42,006 nt of DNA, from assembly GCA_913061415.1 (NCBI GenBank), contig CAJXUD010000021.1, positions 1-42,006 of the forward strand, given 5' to 3'. The notes beneath the pieces were generated by a model that worked only from the letters and a program-made list of their open reading frames with translations, was not told the origin of the DNA and did no database searches. Below, one piece after another: positions 38,518-42,006 of this stretch. Source of the DNA: an uncultured Oleispira sp. Lineage in GTDB: Bacteria; Pseudomonadota; Gammaproteobacteria; Pseudomonadales; Oceanobacteraceae. Numbering within the stretch: position 1 is the stretch's first letter; every line of letters starts with the position of its first letter. A program made the translations under genes and the position numbers.

Positions 38518-40419
38518 TTATTTCATTAGATCTTGAAGTAATTTATTTAACTTAGTCACATACTCAGCAGGCTTATCTAGCTGACTTCCTTGGGCCAATT
38601 GTGCTTGCCCATGAATAACGTGTGCCAAATCGTTGAAGCGCTCTTCATCTTGCTCAGTATCCATTTTAGCAATCAATGGATGATTTGGATTTACCTCAAG
38701 CGTAGATTCTGCCTCAGGAACAGGTTGTCCTGCTGCCGCTAGCATTTGACGCAAACTATCGTTCATATCATTTTGGCCAACCACCAAGCAAGCTGGCGAA
38801 TCAGTTAGTCGTGCAGTAACACGCACCTTACTCACTTCACCCTCAAGCGCTGCAGCAATGCGCTCAACCAAGCTCTTATTATTCTCTGCCAATGTTTCAG
38901 CAGCGGCCTTTTCTTCTTCACCGGTCAATTCATCAAGGTCCAACTCGCCCTTGGTGATATCTTGGAAAGACTTTTCATCAAAGTTTGCTAGATGACTGAT
39001 CATCCATTCATCAACGCGCTGCGTCAGCAACAATACTTCGATATTATTTTTCTTGAAGAATTCTAAGTGTGGGCTATTAAATACAGCATTGTAGTTTTCG
39101 CCTGTCACGTAATAAATCTTCTTCTGATCTTCTTTCATGCGAGAAATATAATCAGCCAAAGAAACCGTTGCATCCTGAGACCCACTTTGCGTACTCGCAA
39201 AACGGAACAAACTTGCAATTTTTTCTTTATTAGCAAAATCTTCTGCTGGGCCTTCTTTTAAAACCTCACCGAATTGCGACCAAAATTTCGCATACTTCTC
39301 TTCGTCCTTCTTCGCCATTTTAGTAAGCACGTCAAGAACGCGCTTAGTCAATGCAGTACGAATAGAATCTACGTTTTTATCTTGCTGCAATATTTCACGA
39401 GATACGTTCAACGACAAATCATTGGAATCCAAGATCCCTTTAACGAAACGTAAATACAACGGCAAGAACTGCTCTGCTTCGTCCATAATATAAACGCGCT
39501 GAGTATAAAGCTTCAGACCACGGGCAGCGTCACGGTTCCACAAGTCCATTGGGGCTTGCGATGGAATGTATAGCAAGCTTGTGTAATCCAGCTTACCTTC
39601 TACCTTATTGTGTGACCACGCTAACGGCTCTTGCCAATCATGCGATACGTGCTTATAAAATTCTTTATATTCATCGTCACTAATATCTGTTTTTGGCTTA
39701 GTCCACAACGCTTGTGCATCGTTCACTGCTTCAGGAGCTTGCTTATTCTCACCTTCAGCATCATCACCACTTACTTCTTGTGGTAAGAAGATTGGAATTG
39801 CGATGTGGTCTGAGTATTTTTTAATCAAACTGCGCAGACGCAAACCATCAGCAAATTCAGTTTCATCGTCTTTCAGGTGCAGTGTAATTCGTGTACCACG
39901 CGTTTCTTTTACAATATCTTCAAGGCTGAATTCACCTTCACCTTGTGACTGCCAACGAACGGCTTGGTCAGCCGCTAAACCAGCACGGCGTGTTTCAACC
40001 ACAACATCTTTTGCAACGATAAAGGAAGCATAGAAACCTACACCAAACTGACCAATTAGCTGAGAATCTTGTTTCTCATCACCACTTAGCTTGCCTAAAA
40101 ATTCTGACGTACCAGATTTTGCAATTGTACCTAGGTGATTAACAACATCATCGCGGCTCATACCAATGCCGTTATCTTCAATTGTTACGGTATTTTTTTC
40201 TTTATCGAAATCAATATGGACCGCCAACTCGCTATTATCTTCATAAAGCGAAGCATCTGAAATCGCTTCAAAACGCAATTTATCACATGCATCAGACGCG
40301 TTTGAAACAAGTTCGCGTAAGAAAATTTCTTTATTTGAATACAAAGAATGAATCATTAAATGAAGTAGCTGTTTTACTTCAGTTTTAAAACCCATTGTTT
40401 CTTTTTGAGTTGCAGTCAT
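38518..40419 (-). CDS. htpG: Molecular chaperone HtpG (bacterial Hsp90)
   Basis: A 633 aa Hsp90 chaperone. The N-terminal ATPase has [20 protein letters not shown] (about 29-48), DNGIGM, GTIAKSG and the lid [13 protein letters not shown] (about 124-136). The middle domain has [21 protein letters not shown] with [12 protein letters not shown], and the C-terminal dimerisation domain follows. It folds client proteins in the cytosol, often under heat shock. A strong ribosome-binding site (AGGGAG) precedes the ATG. I could not identify a clear sigma-32 promoter in the 286 bp upstream. Confidence 0.97.
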   Translation of the reverse strand: MTATQKETMGFKTEVKQLLHLMIHSLYSNKEIFLRELVSNASDACDKLRFEAISDASLYEDNSELAVHIDFDKEKNTVTIEDNGIGMSRDDVVNHLGTIAKSGTSEFLGKLSGDEKQDSQLIGQFGVGFYASFIVAKDVVVETRRAGLAADQAVRWQSQGEGEFSLEDIVKETRGTRITLHLKDDETEFADGLRLRSLIKKYSDHIAIPIFLPQEVSGDDAEGENKQAPEAVNDAQALWTKPKTDISDDEYKEFYKHVSHDWQEPLAWSHNKVEGKLDYTSLLYIPSQAPMDLWNRDAARGLKLYTQRVYIMDEAEQFLPLYLRFVKGILDSNDLSLNVSREILQQDKNVDSIRTALTKRVLDVLTKMAKKDEEKYAKFWSQFGEVLKEGPAEDFANKEKIASLFRFASTQSGSQDATVSLADYISRMKEDQKKIYYVTGENYNAVFNSPHLEFFKKNNIEVLLLTQRVDEWMISHLANFDEKSFQDITKGELDLDELTGEEEKAAAETLAENNKSLVERIAAALEGEVSKVRVTARLTDSPACLVVGQNDMNDSLRQMLAAAGQPVPEAESTLEVNPNHPLIAKMDTEQDEERFNDLAHVIHGQAQLAQGSQLDKPAEYVTKLNKLLQDLMK

Positions 40420-40666
40420 TTTATCTCCCTAACTTGAACAATTATGCTTGATCAATTATTTCTGTTTTTTTGATTTCTAAACAGTTACTTCTGAACCGTT
40501 TGTTCTACATAGCCACTTCCAAATACGTATTGCACAGTTTATATCTGGTCAATCGTCGAAAGTGACATAAATTAAGTTGGCTATTGTCTTAGCCTTGGTA
40601 GAGAAATTGGGACGAGGAACTGAATTTCAAGGGGAGAGGATGAGGAAAAACGAAAACTTACTAAGA

Positions 40667-40697
40667 ATCACGGCTCAAACTGAGCTTAAACCGTGAT
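40667..40697 (-). terminator. Terminator after thioesterase pair
   Basis: On the minus strand ATCACGG and CCGTGAT close a 13 bp stem, extended by G-U and A-U pairs, with a 5 nt loop. It starts 9 bp beyond the thioesterase stop. A T-rich stretch follows further downstream on that strand. Confidence 0.6.
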
Positions 40698-40705
40698 AAT
40701 CGGAT

Positions 40706-41143
40706 TTACTTTTTGGCTAATAAAAAGTGAGCACGCGCTGTTGCAATCGGATTAGCACGATCACCCTGCCAAGCATTGATTGCCACATTGGCAACACGAC
40801 TCCCTTGACGCCATATCTGACACTCAGCAAAGGTATCTTGATCACGCCCGGCTCGTAAATAATCTAGCGAGAAGTCGACGATCTTTGGCATTAAAGGCGT
40901 ATCCATAAACATCAGCAGATTGATTGCCGCTGATAATTCCATAAAGCCCCCAATCACTCCACCATGAATCGCAGGCAAAATAGGATTTCCGATATTGTCA
41001 GGATTTCGAGGGAGCTTAAAGATAACGTTGTCGCCAAAGCGTTGAAATTCAAGCCCGATGTAGCCCGCATAAGGAATACTGTCGACGAGTGGCTGAAAAT
41101 CACCACTGGTTTGTGCTTGTTGAATAATGTTCTGAAAACTCAT
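40706..41143 (-). CDS. PaaI-type hotdog thioesterase
   Basis: A 145 aa hotdog-fold protein: GYIGLEFQRFGDNVIFKLPR, NPILPAIHGGVIGGFMELSAAI (HGG-x-IGG, active-site helix) and FSLDYLRAGRDQDTFAEC. Such enzymes hydrolyse acyl-CoA thioesters. The ATG overlaps the stop of the upstream paralogue (TAATG). The pair may form a heteromeric or sequential thioesterase; substrate is unknown. Confidence 0.85.
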   Translation of the reverse strand: MSFQNIIQQAQTSGDFQPLVDSIPYAGYIGLEFQRFGDNVIFKLPRNPDNIGNPILPAIHGGVIGGFMELSAAINLLMFMDTPLMPKIVDFSLDYLRAGRDQDTFAECQIWRQGSRVANVAINAWQGDRANPIATARAHFLLAKK

Positions 41144-41697
41144 TAGTGTCGTTCTCCGCTATTCACAGGCTGAGCATCAAAGGCCACAGCCCCTTCTTCT
41201 GCACCACTGTATTCACCCATATAGACGCTCGCATCACCGGTTTCGATGACACCTTGAAATGCAGGCGGAGTCATTTTCGACCCAATTCGCATAAACGCAG
41301 CATTGCACTTAGCGACTAACGTATCGTCATTTTGCTGTCTAACCAGGCACTCGGTAAATACAACATTATTGGTAATACGGGTAACCGATGCTCGCGCAAC
41401 AAGATCCTGACCCGGTTCGGACGACTTCATATAATCAACACGTAAATCTAAAGTTGGGCATAGCTCCATACCGTCAATGGCAACAAAGCACGCCGTGCCA
41501 CAAGCAGTATCCATCAAGGTAGTGAGTGCGCCGCCATGAATAATGCCTGCTAAAGGGTTGCCAATGATTTTTTCACTATAAGGCAACTTCATTTCAAGGC
41601 TATTTTTTTCGGCAGACAAGACTTCTAAGCCTAATAACTGGCAATGTCGTAATACCGACAAAAATCGTTCTGCCTTTTGCTGATTGGTAATATTCAT
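41143..41697 (-). CDS. PaaI-type hotdog thioesterase, larger paralogue
   Basis: From ATG 41697 (MNITNQQKAERFLS) this is a 184 aa hotdog thioesterase; an ATG 15 nt upstream adds five residues. It has LGLEVLSAEKNSLEMKLPYS, NPLAGIIHGGALTTLMDTACGTA (the active-site helix) and LDLRVDYMKSSEPGQDL. An extra C-terminal segment (about 140-184, TPPAFQGVIETGDASVYMG) is not in its neighbour. The function is acyl-CoA hydrolysis with an unknown substrate. Confidence 0.85.
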   Translation of the reverse strand: MNITNQQKAERFLSVLRHCQLLGLEVLSAEKNSLEMKLPYSEKIIGNPLAGIIHGGALTTLMDTACGTACFVAIDGMELCPTLDLRVDYMKSSEPGQDLVARASVTRITNNVVFTECLVRQQNDDTLVAKCNAAFMRIGSKMTPPAFQGVIETGDASVYMGEYSGAEEGAVAFDAQPVNSGERH

Positions 41698-41954
41698 CAA
41701 TAATTGCATCACTTTTTGAGTTAACAGGTCGGCGTAATAGAATAATCTGTTTTTGATAATAGATAGAACTTAATCGTAGCATGCCGAAATTTGAGCGTGT
41801 TATACCTTATTCTAGTAACGGATAAAACCAGAACCTTACAAAAAAAGTGCACACTGCTTGTTTTGTACACAACAAATATGGCCTTGTATCGACACATAAA
41901 AGACAAGAACTAGCACATTTGAAACAAAAAACAGAAATAAAAAAGGACGCATAA

Positions 41955-42006
41955 TGAAGTGACCCCATAAAGTTGGACACTTTTATTAAGCGGCCAATAA
42001 GGCCTG
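41955..42006 (+). mobile_element. IS3-family (IS150-type) insertion sequence end, right edge
   Basis: TGAAGTGACCCC begins an IS150-type terminal repeat that runs out of the window. All 52 bases equal the reverse complement of positions 3-54. The 3 bp next to each IS tip (TCA at left, TAA at right) differ, so the two edges belong to separate insertions. The transposase is outside. Confidence 0.75.

Noticed and set aside
40420-40705. Sigma-32 promoter for htpG
   Set aside because: I looked for CTTGAAA...CCCCAT-like elements and found no convincing pair.

Overview
This window looks like chromosomal DNA of a marine, moderately AT-rich gammaproteobacterium of the Oceanospirillales/Pseudomonadales kind. 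The best evidence is the block at 32.5-37.8 kb (methylthioinosine phosphorylase, nagZ, psrA, lexA, sulA, two small conserved genes), which resembles the gene order I know from Pseudomonas aeruginosa. HtpG, RarD, a YbhK homologue, YcaO and an FMN riboswitch are also typical. No rRNA, tRNA or CRISPR was seen. Both window edges are the same 52 bp end of an IS3-family (IS150-type) insertion sequence in opposite orientation, so this is probably a whole contig broken at two copies of one IS.

Layout. 0-9.2 kb: ybhK-like, rarD, a small conserved gene, a patatin-type Vd autotransporter, a U32 peptidase/RNA hydroxylase, a secreted class 3 lipase and a GST. 9.3-17.7 kb: a striking rearrangement. recQ and katG are both cut and reciprocally fused: recQ N-terminus to katG C-terminus at 9289-11076 (+), and katG N-terminus to recQ C-terminus at 15514-17724 (-). 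Flipping 9621-17020 back restores full-length in-frame recQ (612 aa) and katG (719 aa). The breakpoints share only TGCTC. The flipped segment carries OsmC-YcaO, a YkgJ-like Cys-cluster protein, an NTF2-like protein and a GlxA-type AraC regulator. An OxyR-type operator lies upstream of the katG start.

17.9-20.4 kb: an RluA-family pseudouridine synthase, then a ribH2-marC operon behind an FMN riboswitch with a recognisable promoter. 20.6-28.8 kb: a seven-gene, tightly packed co-directional operon that appears to be an undescribed biosynthetic cluster. It has an OleC-like beta-lactone synthetase, a small membrane protein, an OleD-like reductase, a cytochrome P450, two OleA/KAS III-like condensing enzymes (the second lacking the usual His/Asn) and an O-carbamoyltransferase. 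No OleB decarboxylase is present. I infer a hydroxylated, carbamoylated fatty beta-lactone or a related lipid, built in the manner of lipstatin (LstA/B/C/D).

28.9-42.0 kb: a DEAD-box helicase, a NUDIX hydrolase, a decayed RelE/HigB toxin remnant, a MerR regulator with a DM13 protein, the peptidoglycan-recycling/SOS block (with a signal-less YkuD enzyme overlapping nagZ, two LexA boxes and a PsrA-type operator), a YfaZ-like outer-membrane protein, htpG and two PaaI-type thioesterases.
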